A stretch of 64,000 nucleotides of DNA from Albidovulum denitrificans (GTDB lineage Bacteria; Pseudomonadota; Alphaproteobacteria; Rhodobacterales; Rhodobacteraceae): NCBI RefSeq assembly GCF_002973535.1, contig NZ_PVEP01000001.1:1054001-1118000 (forward strand), read 5' to 3'. Every line of letters starts with the position of its first letter. The first letter of the stretch is position 1. Of this stretch, positions 35,285 through 44,580 are shown piece by piece. Position numbers and translations under genes: made by a program. The notes beneath the pieces were generated by a model. The model did no database searches, was not told the origin of the DNA, and saw only the letters and a program-made list of their open reading frames with translations.

Positions 35285-35381
35285 GTCGGTGCCTCGCTGT
35301 TACCCAGTTATCACGCCCCCGGATTTGACCAGGGTGCGGTATCATTGCGGCAGGAATTTGGCGGTGGCCAGCTTTTCTCGC

Positions 35382-36248
35382 CTATTGGTTGCGGTGCAGA
35401 ACCAATATCGTCCACTCGCCCTGTTCGTCGCGGTGACGCAAGGTAAATCCGGTTTTTTCATAGGCCGCGATCACCTCATCCGCCTGCGGGACGAGGATAC
35501 CGGACAGGATCGCGATTCCTCCGGGGGCGACATGGCGGCCCATGTCGGGGGCCAAAGCGATCAGCGGAGCCTTGAGAATATTGGCAAAAACCAGATCGAA
35601 GGGCGCTGCGGCCCTCAGCGCGGGCGCGTCAAATCCCGCCGCCTCGACGCAGGTCACGCGGTCGGCGAAACCGTTGGCCGCGACATTCGCGCGCGCCACG
35701 TCCACCGCGACCGGGTCGATGTCCGAGGCCAGAACCGGATCGGGCCAGATCGCGGCGGCGGCCATGGCCAGAACCGCCGTGCCGCAACCGATATCGGCCA
35801 CGTTCTTCGCCACCACGCCCTCGGCCGCCAGGCGTTCCAGCGCCAGAAGGCAGCCCTTGGTGGTGCCGTGATGGCCGGTGCCGAATGCCATCGCCGCCTC
35901 GATCAACAGCGGCACGCGGCCGCCCGGCACCTTGTCGGCGTCATGGCTGCCATAGACGAAGAAGCGCCCCGCCTCGACCGGCTGCAATTCGCGCCGGACG
36001 TGCGCGACCCAGTCGGTTTCGGGCAGTTCCGATATGGCGAATTCCGCCGCGCCGAAGGCCGCCGCCAGAAGCGACAGCGCGATCTCATCCGGGGCGTCTT
36101 CGAAATAGGCGCCAACCTCCCAACGGCCCGAGCCGTCCTCGATCTCAAAACAGCCCACACCCGCGGGGTCCAGATCCTCAAGCGCCTCGACCAGCCCTTC
36201 GGCGGGCGCGCGGGCGGGCAGCGACGTGATCGCGGTGAAGGTGGTCAT
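35382..36248 (-). CDS. prmA: Ribosomal protein L11 methyltransferase
   Basis: A 288-residue SAM-dependent methyltransferase that trimethylates ribosomal protein L11. Seen are the PrmA substrate-region motif AFGTGHHGTTKGCL, the SAM motif ADIGCGTAVLAM and the catalytic-loop motif FANILKAPL. The N-terminal L11-binding domain covers roughly residues 1-95. Not essential in other bacteria. It stands between a MATE transporter gene and a hypothetical gene. Confidence 0.93.
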   Translation of the reverse strand: MTTFTAITSLPARAPAEGLVEALEDLDPAGVGCFEIEDGSGRWEVGAYFEDAPDEIALSLLAAAFGAAEFAISELPETDWVAHVRRELQPVEAGRFFVYGSHDADKVPGGRVPLLIEAAMAFGTGHHGTTKGCLLALERLAAEGVVAKNVADIGCGTAVLAMAAAAIWPDPVLASDIDPVAVDVARANVAANGFADRVTCVEAAGFDAPALRAAAPFDLVFANILKAPLIALAPDMGRHVAPGGIAILSGILVPQADEVIAAYEKTGFTLRHRDEQGEWTILVLHRNQ

Positions 36249-36298
36249 CGGTCTCTCCCGGTCAGGTATCCGGCTTGGGGATTATCGCGCCGGGTCGT

Positions 36299-37666
36299 TC
36301 AACGCCAGCCCTTCGCGCGGTCCGGGGCAACAGGCGCGCGGGCCAGCCGCCGGATATAGCGCCACGCGAACCACGCGGCCAGACAGCCCGCCGCGACATT
36401 GGCCAGCGCATTGGCCCAAAGGACGCCCGGCGCGCCCAGCCACATCGCCCCGCTCAGCGCCAGCGGATACATCAAAAGCCCGTCGCGGAACCAGTTGCCA
36501 AGCGTCGACCAGAGCGGGCGGGCAAGGTTGTTGAACGTGGCGTTGGCGACGAAAAGCGCGCCGGTAAAGACAAAGGCACCGGCCGCGTAATGGGTGAATG
36601 TCCGCAGCACCGCCACGCCTTCGGGCGACAGGCCGAACGACCGCGCAACCGGCCCGGTGGCGGCGATCATCAGGACCCAGGTCACCATGGTGTAGACGGC
36701 GCAGAACTTCAGCGCCGCCCAATAGGCCCCCGCGACGCGGTCGATGCGCCCGGCGCCGAAGTTCTGGCCGATGATGCCGCCGATGGCGCCGGAAAGTGCG
36801 AAGATGCCCCCGAAGGCCAGGATCGTCAGCCGCATCACCACGCCCCAGCCCGCCACCGCCGCCTCACCGAACTGGGCGATTTCCCGCGTCAGGATCCAGT
36901 TGCCGAAGGGGGTGGACAGCTGCGTGACGATGGCGGGCAGCGCAATGGCGAAATAGGGACGGAAGAAGGTGGCCATATCCTCGACCGACGGCCGCGCCAG
37001 CAGGTCGTGCTTGCCGATCACGAACCAGAGGCCCGCCACCGCCATGACCGCGCGGGCGACGACGATCGAGATCCCGGCCCCGGCAACGCCCCAGCCCATC
37101 CAGACGATCATCACCGGGTCCAGCACCACCGCCACCAGCCCCGCCGTCATGGTGACCGACATCGACCGCCAGGCATCGCCCACGGCGCGCAAGATGGCCG
37201 AGGCGTTGATCCCCAGCGCGAGCAGCGGCATCGAGGGCAGCGTCAGCGCCAGGAATTGCGAGCCGAGCGTCAGCACCTCCCCCTCCGCGCCGGAGGCAAG
37301 AAGGATGGGGTCGCGGAAGACCCAGATCAGCGCCGCGAGAAGCGCCTGCAACCCGGTCGTCAGCACGATCCCCACCGTCGCGATCCGCCGCGCCCGCGCC
37401 CGTTCGCCCATGCCGATGGACCGCGACACCAGCGCCACGGCACCGATCATCATGCCGATGGCCACCGACATGACCGCGAACTGGATCGTCCCCGCGATGC
37501 CGACCGCGGCGATCATCGCCTCGACCCGAAGCTGGGAAATCCACCAAAGCGCGAGGAAGTCGACGAGGAAGGTGAACGAAAGGCCCAGCGCCCCGGAAAG
37601 CGCCATGGTCACGACATGGCGCATCAGGTTGCCGGTGACGAATTTTCCCTGCTGGGGACCGGCCAT
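36299..37666 (-). CDS. MATE-family efflux transporter
   Basis: A 455-residue protein with about twelve membrane helices in two bundles. The pattern of MATE/NorM proteins is visible (GIAGTIQFAVMSVAIGMMIG, ALVSRSIGMGERARARRIA, AVTALGINASAIL-like helix 5). MATE proteins use Na+ or H+ gradients to expel drugs and cationic metabolites. It starts right after the stop of the upstream MFS gene, so the two are in one operon. Confidence 0.87.
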   Translation of the reverse strand: MAGPQQGKFVTGNLMRHVVTMALSGALGLSFTFLVDFLALWWISQLRVEAMIAAVGIAGTIQFAVMSVAIGMMIGAVALVSRSIGMGERARARRIATVGIVLTTGLQALLAALIWVFRDPILLASGAEGEVLTLGSQFLALTLPSMPLLALGINASAILRAVGDAWRSMSVTMTAGLVAVVLDPVMIVWMGWGVAGAGISIVVARAVMAVAGLWFVIGKHDLLARPSVEDMATFFRPYFAIALPAIVTQLSTPFGNWILTREIAQFGEAAVAGWGVVMRLTILAFGGIFALSGAIGGIIGQNFGAGRIDRVAGAYWAALKFCAVYTMVTWVLMIAATGPVARSFGLSPEGVAVLRTFTHYAAGAFVFTGALFVANATFNNLARPLWSTLGNWFRDGLLMYPLALSGAMWLGAPGVLWANALANVAAGCLAAWFAWRYIRRLARAPVAPDRAKGWR

Positions 37667-38902
37667 CTATTCCGCCGCGACCGGAAGGCCACGGGCAAAA
37701 ATCGTCTCATACCCCGGCTCGGGGTGGCGCGGGATCATCAGCGCCAGAAGCAGCGAGACGATGGCAAAGCCCGCCGCAAGGCCAAAGACCGCGCCGGGCG
37801 ACAGAACCCAGAGATAGCCCATCGCGGCGGGCAGGAAGACGGCGGCGATATGATTGATGGTGAAGGCCACGGCGGCGGTCGGCGCGATGTCGCCCGGTGC
37901 CGCGATCTTCTGGAAATAGGTCTTCAGCGCGAAGGCGAGCGAGAAGAAAAGGTGGTCGATGACGTAAAGCACCGCCGCCACCACGACGCCCCAGCCGAAC
38001 CAGTAGATGCCGCCATAGGCCAGAAAGACCGCGACCAGCCCGACATATTCGAAGATCAGCGCGTTGCGTTCGCCGAACCGGCCGACGGCGCGGCCCATAT
38101 AAGGCGCGGCAACCATGTTGATGAGGTAGTTGATAAGGAACAGCGCCGTCACCTCATCGACGCGAAAGCCGAAGCGTTCGACCATCATGAAGGCCGCGAA
38201 GACGACGAAGATCTGCCGTCGCGCGCCCGCCATGAATTGCAGCAGGTAGTAAAGCCAGTAGCGCTTGCGCAGCACGAAATGCTTCAGCTGCGGGTCCGGC
38301 GCCTCGAACCTCGGATAGGCGAAGGTCGCGAAAAGGACGATGGCGACGGTCAGCCCGCCCGCGGTCGCATAGACCATCTCATAGCTGAGGTCGAAGGTCT
38401 TCCACGTCAGCACGATCAGCCCATAGGCCACCATCGACGCACCCGATCCGATGGCGACGATCCAGCCGATCGTCTGCGGCGCCTTGGCCCGGTCGATCCA
38501 TTGCAGTTGCAGCGACTGGTTCACCGTCTCGAAATAGTGAAACCCGATCGAGGATAGAAGCGTGATGACAAGGATGCCGCCAAGGCTGGGGAACAGCGCC
38601 GTCACCGCCGTCGCCGCCCCCAGAAGCGCCAGCGCCAGCAGCGCGAGCGTCTGTTCGCGGAACAGCCACAGCAGCACGATCACCCCGATGGCGAGAAAGC
38701 CCGGTATCTCACGCACCGTGTGAAGCCAGCCGATCTCCACCCCGGTAAAGCCCGCGGCGTCCTTGACGAAATTGTTCAGAAGCGCCGACCAGGTGGCGAA
38801 GGACAGCGGCATCGCCGCCGCCATAAGGAACAAAAGCGCCGCAGGCCGCCGCCAGCGGGGCAGCGTCTGGGCCTCTTCGATTGTCATGGTCCGCCTGCGC
38901 AT
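37667..38902 (-). CDS. Major facilitator superfamily transporter
   Basis: A 411-residue MFS protein with about twelve membrane helices. The start at 38902 is a choice between 38902 and 38887; both have weak RBS. A further in-frame start at 38962 would add a region that does not look coding. Helices such as AAALLFLMAAAMPLSFATW-like helix 1 and YLLQFMAGARRQIFVVFAAF in the centre are clear. Substrate unknown. It forms an operon with the MATE gene. Confidence 0.83.
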   Translation of the reverse strand: MRRRTMTIEEAQTLPRWRRPAALLFLMAAAMPLSFATWSALLNNFVKDAAGFTGVEIGWLHTVREIPGFLAIGVIVLLWLFREQTLALLALALLGAATAVTALFPSLGGILVITLLSSIGFHYFETVNQSLQLQWIDRAKAPQTIGWIVAIGSGASMVAYGLIVLTWKTFDLSYEMVYATAGGLTVAIVLFATFAYPRFEAPDPQLKHFVLRKRYWLYYLLQFMAGARRQIFVVFAAFMMVERFGFRVDEVTALFLINYLINMVAAPYMGRAVGRFGERNALIFEYVGLVAVFLAYGGIYWFGWGVVVAAVLYVIDHLFFSLAFALKTYFQKIAAPGDIAPTAAVAFTINHIAAVFLPAAMGYLWVLSPGAVFGLAAGFAIVSLLLALMIPRHPEPGYETIFARGLPVAAE

Positions 38903-38987
38903 GGCCTTGCCTACGCCGGAAACCGGGCCGAGGCGAGCGCTATTCGCGCCCCCGCCCCGCACAGCCGCGCCGCCCTTGTGTGCGCGG

Positions 38988-39031
38988 ATGCATGATCTGT
39001 ATCAAGGAAAACATATTCTTTATAATGCATG
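38988..39031 (+). promoter_or_regulatory. Possible promoter/operator of the YeeE/YedE gene
   Basis: The sequence is AT-rich for this genome. TATAAT at 39021-39026 is a perfect -10 hexamer, but the -35 is poor (TGTATC at 38998-39003). ATGCATG occurs as a direct repeat at 38988-38994 and 39025-39031, 37 bp apart. An activator- or repressor-controlled promoter is plausible. Confidence 0.35.
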
Positions 39032-39061
39032 CGTCGAAGGCGACAGCGGAGGGAAACGCGC

Positions 39062-40123
39062 ATGGACCTGGTTTCGATCATCGACCGGATCGGTGAGGCG
39101 CCGACGGCAGCACTTCTGGGCCTGATGACGGGCGCGGTCTTCGGTGTGGCGGCGCAACGGTCACGGTTCTGCCTGCGCGCGGCGACGGTGGAATTCGCCC
39201 GCCGGCAGCTTGGGCCACGGGTGGCGGTCTGGCTTTTGTGCTTTTCCACCGCGCTGGTCTGGGTGCAGGCGGCAGAGCTTCTGGGCTTCTTCCGGGTGGA
39301 AGAGGCGCGGATGATGGCGGTGCCGGGGTCGTGGTCCGGCGCGGTGATCGGCGGGCTGGTGTTCGGCGTCGGCATGGTGATGTCGCGCGGCTGCCCCGGA
39401 CGGCTTCTGGTCCTTGCCTCCTCGGGCAACCTGCGGTCGGTCGTCTCGGGCCTGATCTTCGCCGTCGTCGCGCAGATGAGCCTGAAGGGCATCCTTGCGC
39501 CGACACGCGACCGGCTGGCCTCGCTTTCGATCACCGAGGGCGGGCAGAACCTGAACCTGATCGACTGGCTGGGCCTGCCGCGCGAAAGCGGGCTGATCCT
39601 TGGTCTTGCCATCGCGCTTCTTGCACTTGTCATCGCGCGGCGCAACCGGATCGGGGTTTCAACCCTGATCTTCGCCTCGGGCGTTGGCTTTTCGGTGGCG
39701 CTTGGCTGGATGTCGACCTACGCGCTGTCGCAGGTCAGCTTCGATCCCGTGACGGTCAGTTCCGTCACTTTTTCAGGGCCTTCCGCGACAACGCTGATGT
39801 TCTTCCTGTCGCCCGAACGCATCCTGGAATTCGATGTCGGCCTGGTGCCGGGCGTCGTGCTTGGCGCGGGCGTCTCGGCGCTGATCGGGGGCCAGTTCCG
39901 CCTTGAGGGCTTCGACGGCGAAAGCAGCATGCGCCGGTCGATGACAGGCGCGGTCCTGATGGGGTTCGGCGCGATGCTGGCGGGCGGCTGTTCCATCGGG
40001 GCGGGCGTCACCGGCGGGTCGATCTTTGTCGGCACGGCATGGCTTGCGCTTTTCTGCATGTGGCTGGGCGCGGCGGTGACCGACCTGCTGTTCGATCAAA
40101 GGGTCGAACGCGCGGCGGCCTGA
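39062..40123 (+). CDS. YeeE/YedE family membrane transporter (sulfur compound uptake)
   Basis: A 353-residue protein with nine or ten membrane segments. The conserved cysteines of the YeeE/YedE family are seen in AAQRSRFCLRAA, MVMSRGCPGRLL and LAGGCSIGAG. The E. coli/Spirochaeta relatives (TsuA) move thiosulfate through a cysteine relay. The start at 39062 is preferred over 39029 because the latter adds a basic stretch. It is divergent from the MFS gene and has no sulfur-oxidation gene beside it. Confidence 0.85.
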   Translation: MDLVSIIDRIGEAPTAALLGLMTGAVFGVAAQRSRFCLRAATVEFARRQLGPRVAVWLLCFSTALVWVQAAELLGFFRVEEARMMAVPGSWSGAVIGGLVFGVGMVMSRGCPGRLLVLASSGNLRSVVSGLIFAVVAQMSLKGILAPTRDRLASLSITEGGQNLNLIDWLGLPRESGLILGLAIALLALVIARRNRIGVSTLIFASGVGFSVALGWMSTYALSQVSFDPVTVSSVTFSGPSATTLMFFLSPERILEFDVGLVPGVVLGAGVSALIGGQFRLEGFDGESSMRRSMTGAVLMGFGAMLAGGCSIGAGVTGGSIFVGTAWLALFCMWLGAAVTDLLFDQRVERAAA

Positions 40124-40206
40124 TCGGGCGCGCGCGGGCAAAGGACGGTGGACCATTGGCCATCGACCGTCCTAGACTGCCCCTGCCTGCGAACGGGACG
40201 AGTCGA

Positions 40207-40701
40207 ATGGGTCTTCTGGATGAGATCGAAGCGATGGCGCCACGGCTGCGCCGCGTGGCGCTGGCGCTGACCGGCGACATGGCGGCGGCGGACGATCTGG
40301 TGGCCCATACGATCGACCGCGCGCTGACGCGGCGCCATCACCTGCGCGACGACGGCCCCATCGCGGGCTGGATGTGGCGGGCGCTGATGAAGCGGCACCG
40401 GGACTGCGACCGGCGCAAGGGCGCGCATCTGGTGCTGGTCGACGCGGGCGCGGCGGGCGCGGCAGAGGATGGCCCGGAGGCGGACATCGCGGCCCTGCGC
40501 GCGGCGGTGGCCCGGCTTCCGCTCGATGCGCGTCAGGCGCTGGCCCTGACGGCCATCGACGGGCAAGGCCTTGCCGAGGCGGCCGCGACGCTGGGCCTGG
40601 CAGAGGACGCGCTGATCGCGCGGCTGGCGCGGGCGCGCTCGGCGCTGGGCAGGCTGACAGGCCGCGCGGCGGACCCGGCCCCACGTCAGGGCAAGGCGTG
40701 A
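40207..40701 (+). CDS. ECF-like RNA polymerase sigma factor
   Basis: A 164-residue short sigma factor. Region 2 (ALTGDMAAADDLVAHTIDRALTRR) is recognisable but diverges from the usual EDxxQExF pattern, having DDLVAHT. Region 4 is ARLPLDARQALALTAIDGQGLAEAA. It ends in TGATG overlapping the start of the next gene, which encodes a membrane anti-sigma-like protein, so they are a sigma/anti-sigma pair. Confidence 0.78.
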   Translation: MGLLDEIEAMAPRLRRVALALTGDMAAADDLVAHTIDRALTRRHHLRDDGPIAGWMWRALMKRHRDCDRRKGAHLVLVDAGAAGAAEDGPEADIAALRAAVARLPLDARQALALTAIDGQGLAEAAATLGLAEDALIARLARARSALGRLTGRAADPAPRQGKA

Positions 40702-41486
40702 TGGATGCGGCGCGGCCTGATCTTGCGGCCTTGCTGATCCGGCTGCATGCCGGGGCGCTGTCGGGGCCGGAGCGCGCGAAACTGTCCGAACGCGGCGCGA
40801 ATGACCCGGACATTCGCGCCACGCTGGCGGGCTGGGCGCGGCAGGACGACCATCTGCGGGCCGCCTATGCCGGGGTGCTGGACGCCCCGCTGCCGCAGAT
40901 GCTGCGAGACAGCATCGCGGCGGCGCGGCGGGATGAACGGCTGCGGCTGCGCGCGCGACTGGCGCGGCCGCTGCGGGTGGCTGCCATCCTTGTCCTTCTG
41001 GCGCTGGGGGTTCTGGCCGGGTTCGTCGCCGGGCGGCAGTCGGCCCTTCATTCCCCCGCCGGCAGTGTCGCGCGCGATGCCATCGCCGCCTATGCCACCT
41101 ATGCCGCCGACGGCCTGCCGCCGGTCGAACGCCCCCTCACCGACCGCGCCGCCATCACCGCCTGGCTGAGCGACCGCCTCGGCCTGCCCGTCGCGCCCCC
41201 CGGCCTGACCAAGGCGGGGCTTCATCTGACCGGAGCGCGGGTCCTGCCCTCGGAAAACGGGCCGGTGGCCTTCCTGCTTTACGAAGACAGCGCGGGACAC
41301 CGGATCGCGCTGACCATCGGGCGCACGGGGATGGATGCCGACGACACCGCCTTTCGCTTCGCGGGCCATGACGGGGTGGAGAACATCGCCTGGACCGATG
41401 GCGGGCTGACCTTCACCGTGACCGGGCAAACCAGCCAGGACGCGCTGCGCCGGATCGCCGCCGCCGTCTATGCCCAGATGGACTGA
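40701..41486 (+). CDS. Membrane anti-sigma factor
   Basis: A 261-residue protein starting at the ATG inside TGATG. The cytoplasmic N-terminus of about 90 residues is helical (AARPDLAALLIRLHAGALSG, then LRDSIAAARRDERLRLRARL), followed by one membrane helix at about 93-111 (AAILVLLALGVLAGFVAG) and a periplasmic C-terminal domain. This is the layout of RsiW/RskA-like anti-sigma factors. No zinc motif is seen. It binds the sigma factor encoded immediately upstream, by inference. Confidence 0.78.
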   Translation: MDAARPDLAALLIRLHAGALSGPERAKLSERGANDPDIRATLAGWARQDDHLRAAYAGVLDAPLPQMLRDSIAAARRDERLRLRARLARPLRVAAILVLLALGVLAGFVAGRQSALHSPAGSVARDAIAAYATYAADGLPPVERPLTDRAAITAWLSDRLGLPVAPPGLTKAGLHLTGARVLPSENGPVAFLLYEDSAGHRIALTIGRTGMDADDTAFRFAGHDGVENIAWTDGGLTFTVTGQTSQDALRRIAAAVYAQMD

Positions 41487-41489
41487 GCG

Positions 41490-43685
41490 TCAGTAGAAGC
41501 TTTGCGGGTCGATATCTATCGACAGGCGCAGGGTGTTCGGCGACTTCACCTGTCCCACCCAGGCGGCCAGAGCGGCCTGTAGGGGCGCGGCCTTGTCGGC
41601 CTTGACCAGAAGCCGCACCCGGTGGCGCCCGCGCACCCGCGCAATCGGCGCCGGGGCGGGGCCGAAGACCTGCGCGCCGATGCGGCGCAGGGGTGCGTCG
41701 CGCCGCGCCAGTTCGGTGCCGAAATCGAACACGGTCTGGGCATCGGGCGCCGACAGGATGATCCCGGCAAGGCGGCCATAGGGCGGCATTCCCGCCCGCT
41801 GCCGCTCTGCCGCCTCGGCGCGCCAGAACGCCTCTTCCTCGCCCGACAGGATCGCGCGGATGACGGGATGCTCGGGCTGATAGGTCTGGATCAGCGCCAG
41901 CCCCGGCCTCTCCCCCCGCCCCGCGCGGCCGGAAACCTGACGGACAAGCTGAAAGGTCCGCTCTGCCGCCCGCAGGTCCGATCCTTGCAGCCCGAGATCG
42001 GCGTCGATCACACCGACCAGCGTCAGCAAAGGAAAGTTGTGGCCCTTGGCAACGATCTGGGTGCCGATGATGATGTCCGCACCACCCCCGGCGATCTTGC
42101 CGATGGTCTCTTTCAGCGCGCGGGCGGAACTGAAAAGGTCCGAGGACAGCACCGCCAGTCGCGCGTCGGGAAAGCGGGCGGCGACCTCCTCGGCCAGCCG
42201 CTCCACCCCCGGCCCGACGGGGGCGAGCCGCCCTTCGGCCTTGCAGTTCGGGCAGGCCACCGGCACCGGCTTTGTCTCGCCGCATTGATGGCAGACCAGG
42301 CGCTTGAGGAAGCGGTGTTCGACCATCCGCGCGTCGCAATGGTCGCAGCCGATCTGGTGGCCGCAGGCGCGGCAGATGGTGACGGGTGCATAGCCACGCC
42401 GGTTGAGGAACAAAAGCGCCTGCTCCCCCCGCCCGATCCGGTCGGTCACGGCCCCGGCCAGCGTCGGGCCGATCCAGCGGTTCGCCTCAAGCTGTTCGTC
42501 GCGCATGTCGATGGCGCGCATCTCGGGCAGTTCAGCGGTGCCGAAGCGCGATGTCAGGTCGATCCGGGCATATTTGCCGCTTTCGGCATTGACCCAGGTT
42601 TCAAGGCAGGGCGTGGCCGAGGCCAGAACCACCTGCGCGTCCGTCAGCGCGGCGCGCAGGACGGCCATGTCGCGGGCATTGTAAAGAACGCCATCCTCCT
42701 GCTTGTAGGAGGTGTCGTGTTCCTCATCCACGACGATCAGGCCCAGGTCGCGGAACGGCAGGAACAGCGCCGAGCGTGCGCCGACGACCAGCCCCACGCG
42801 CCCCTCGCCCGCCATGCGCCAGAGACGGCGGCGTTCGGTCTGGGTCACGCCGGAATGCCATTCGCCGGGGCGGGCGCCAAAACGCTCCTCCACCCGCGAC
42901 AGGAATTCGGACGTCAGGGCGATCTCCGGCAGCAGGACCAGCGCCTGCCGCCCCTGCCGCAGCGTCTCTGCCACCGCCTCAAGATAGACCTCGGTCTTGC
43001 CCGACCCGGTGACGCCCTTCAAAAGCGTCGTGCCATAGCGCCCGCCCGCCACGGCCCTGCGCAGGGTCTCGGCCGCCCCACTTTGATCTCCGGCCAGCGC
43101 CTTGCCCTGCAGGTCGGGGTCAAGCGCCGGATAGGGCAGATCGCGGGGGGCTTCCTCCTCGGCCACCGCGCCGATCTTGACCATACCCTTGATAACGCTG
43201 GTGGAAACGCCCGCAAGCGCGGACAGTTCCGACAGGGTAAAGGCCGCGCCGCCGTATTCGTCGAGCGTATCCAGAACCCGCCCCCGCGCATCGGTCATCC
43301 GGTCCGGCTCCGCCCAGCCCTTGCGGTAAACCTTGCGCGGCCCCGGCGGATCGGCCAGCCCCGGAGCGCGGGTCGCCAGCCGCAGCATCGCGGGCATCGG
43401 CGTCAGCGTGTAATCGGCCGCCCGCATCAGGAAACCGCGCATCGCCGCCGCCATGGGGGCGGCCTCCAGCACCCGCGTCACGGGGCGCACCTTGGCAAGG
43501 TCATAGCCCCCCTCGCCCGGCCCCCAGACCACGCCCAGAACCCGGCGCGGCCCCAGCGGCACCTCGACAAAGGCGCCCGTCCAGCAGCCCTCCTCCGGCG
43601 CGCGGTAATCCAGAGGCCGCCCCAGCGGCTCGGTCGTCAGAACCGAGATCAGCGCATTCGCGTCGAAAAAGCCCGTCTCCGTCAC
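41490..43685 (-). CDS. priA: Primosomal replication restart helicase PriA
   Basis: A 731-residue SF2 helicase. Walker A GVTGSGKTEVYLE, DEEH box (IVVDEEHDTSYKQEDG), a zinc-binding cysteine cluster (CRACGHQIGCDHC, CHQCGE, CPNC) and the C-terminal helicase motif GRAGRG are visible. The N-terminal 3'-DNA-binding domain is present. PriA reloads DnaB at stalled forks. It ends 3 bases from the convergent anti-sigma gene. Confidence 0.96.
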   Translation of the reverse strand: MTETGFFDANALISVLTTEPLGRPLDYRAPEEGCWTGAFVEVPLGPRRVLGVVWGPGEGGYDLAKVRPVTRVLEAAPMAAAMRGFLMRAADYTLTPMPAMLRLATRAPGLADPPGPRKVYRKGWAEPDRMTDARGRVLDTLDEYGGAAFTLSELSALAGVSTSVIKGMVKIGAVAEEEAPRDLPYPALDPDLQGKALAGDQSGAAETLRRAVAGGRYGTTLLKGVTGSGKTEVYLEAVAETLRQGRQALVLLPEIALTSEFLSRVEERFGARPGEWHSGVTQTERRRLWRMAGEGRVGLVVGARSALFLPFRDLGLIVVDEEHDTSYKQEDGVLYNARDMAVLRAALTDAQVVLASATPCLETWVNAESGKYARIDLTSRFGTAELPEMRAIDMRDEQLEANRWIGPTLAGAVTDRIGRGEQALLFLNRRGYAPVTICRACGHQIGCDHCDARMVEHRFLKRLVCHQCGETKPVPVACPNCKAEGRLAPVGPGVERLAEEVAARFPDARLAVLSSDLFSSARALKETIGKIAGGGADIIIGTQIVAKGHNFPLLTLVGVIDADLGLQGSDLRAAERTFQLVRQVSGRAGRGERPGLALIQTYQPEHPVIRAILSGEEEAFWRAEAAERQRAGMPPYGRLAGIILSAPDAQTVFDFGTELARRDAPLRRIGAQVFGPAPAPIARVRGRHRVRLLVKADKAAPLQAALAAWVGQVKSPNTLRLSIDIDPQSFY

Positions 43686-43772
43686 CCGCGCCCCCCGATC
43701 ACGGGTTCCTGCCGCCCGATGTTTGCGCTAAAGAGGCGCCGAAACGAAGCCGCCATCTGAGGGAGTGCTGCC

Positions 43773-44426
43773 ATGAAATTCTTCGTCGATACCGCCGACA
43801 CCGCCGCGATCAAGGAATTGAACGACCTTGGCATGGTGGATGGCGTCACCACCAACCCCTCGCTGATCCTGAAATCGGGCCGCGACATTCTCGAGGTTAC
43901 GAAAGAGATCTGCGACATGGTCTCGGGTCCCGTTTCCGCCGAAGTCGTGGCCACCGAGGCCAAACAGATGATCACCGAAGGGCTGAAGCTTGCCAAGATC
44001 GCCCCGAACATCGCGATCAAGGTGCCCTTGACCTGGGACGGCCTGACCGCCTGCAAGGCTTTCGCATCCGAAGGCCACAAGGTCAACGTCACGCTCTGCT
44101 TCTCGCCCGCGCAGGCGATCCTTGCGGCGAAGGCCGGGGCCAGCTTCATCTCGCCCTTCATCGGGCGTCTGGACGACATCCATCTCGACGGGGTGGACCT
44201 GATCCACGACATCCGCACCATCTATGACAATTACGACTACCGGACAGAGATTCTCGCCGCCTCGATCCGCACGGTGAACCATGTGATCGACTGCGCCAAG
44301 ATCGGCGCCGACGTCATCACCGCGCCCCCCGCCGTCATCAAGGCGATGGCGAACCACGTCCTGACCGACAAGGGCCTTGACCAGTTCCTGAAGGACTGGG
44401 CCAAGACCGGCCAGAAGATCGTCTGA
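43773..44426 (+). CDS. fsa: Transaldolase/fructose-6-phosphate aldolase family (small TalC type)
   Basis: A 217-residue small transaldolase. The Schiff-base lysine lies in NIAIKVPLT (about residue 83). [16 protein letters not shown] at the start, [17 protein letters not shown] and [20 protein letters not shown] are typical of the transaldolase-like TalC group, which transfers dihydroxyacetone units in the pentose phosphate pathway. Sequence cannot separate transaldolase from fructose-6-phosphate aldolase. The gene is divergent from priA. It could process the erythrose 4-phosphate made by the ery pathway, though it lies far from that locus. Confidence 0.9.
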   Translation: MKFFVDTADTAAIKELNDLGMVDGVTTNPSLILKSGRDILEVTKEICDMVSGPVSAEVVATEAKQMITEGLKLAKIAPNIAIKVPLTWDGLTACKAFASEGHKVNVTLCFSPAQAILAAKAGASFISPFIGRLDDIHLDGVDLIHDIRTIYDNYDYRTEILAASIRTVNHVIDCAKIGADVITAPPAVIKAMANHVLTDKGLDQFLKDWAKTGQKIV

Positions 44427-44580
44427 CCTGAGGGCGCCGGCGGCGGGCCGGAATGGGCGGTTGAGGGAGTCCTTCCTGCAACGCCTGCCCCGGCCCGTTG
44501 CCGCATCTGCGAAAAAACGCAAGCCTTCCCGGCCCTGCACGGTTAGGATCGCGGCAAACACCGCATAAGAAGAGACAGGC

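Noticed and set aside
36275-38557. A 760-codon open frame antisense to the MATE and MFS transporter genes
   Set aside because: Residue composition is Arg/His/Asp-rich with no fold pattern; the two transporters on the other strand are clearly real.
41622-43760. A 712-codon frame antisense to priA
   Set aside because: priA has all helicase and zinc motifs; the antisense frame has none.
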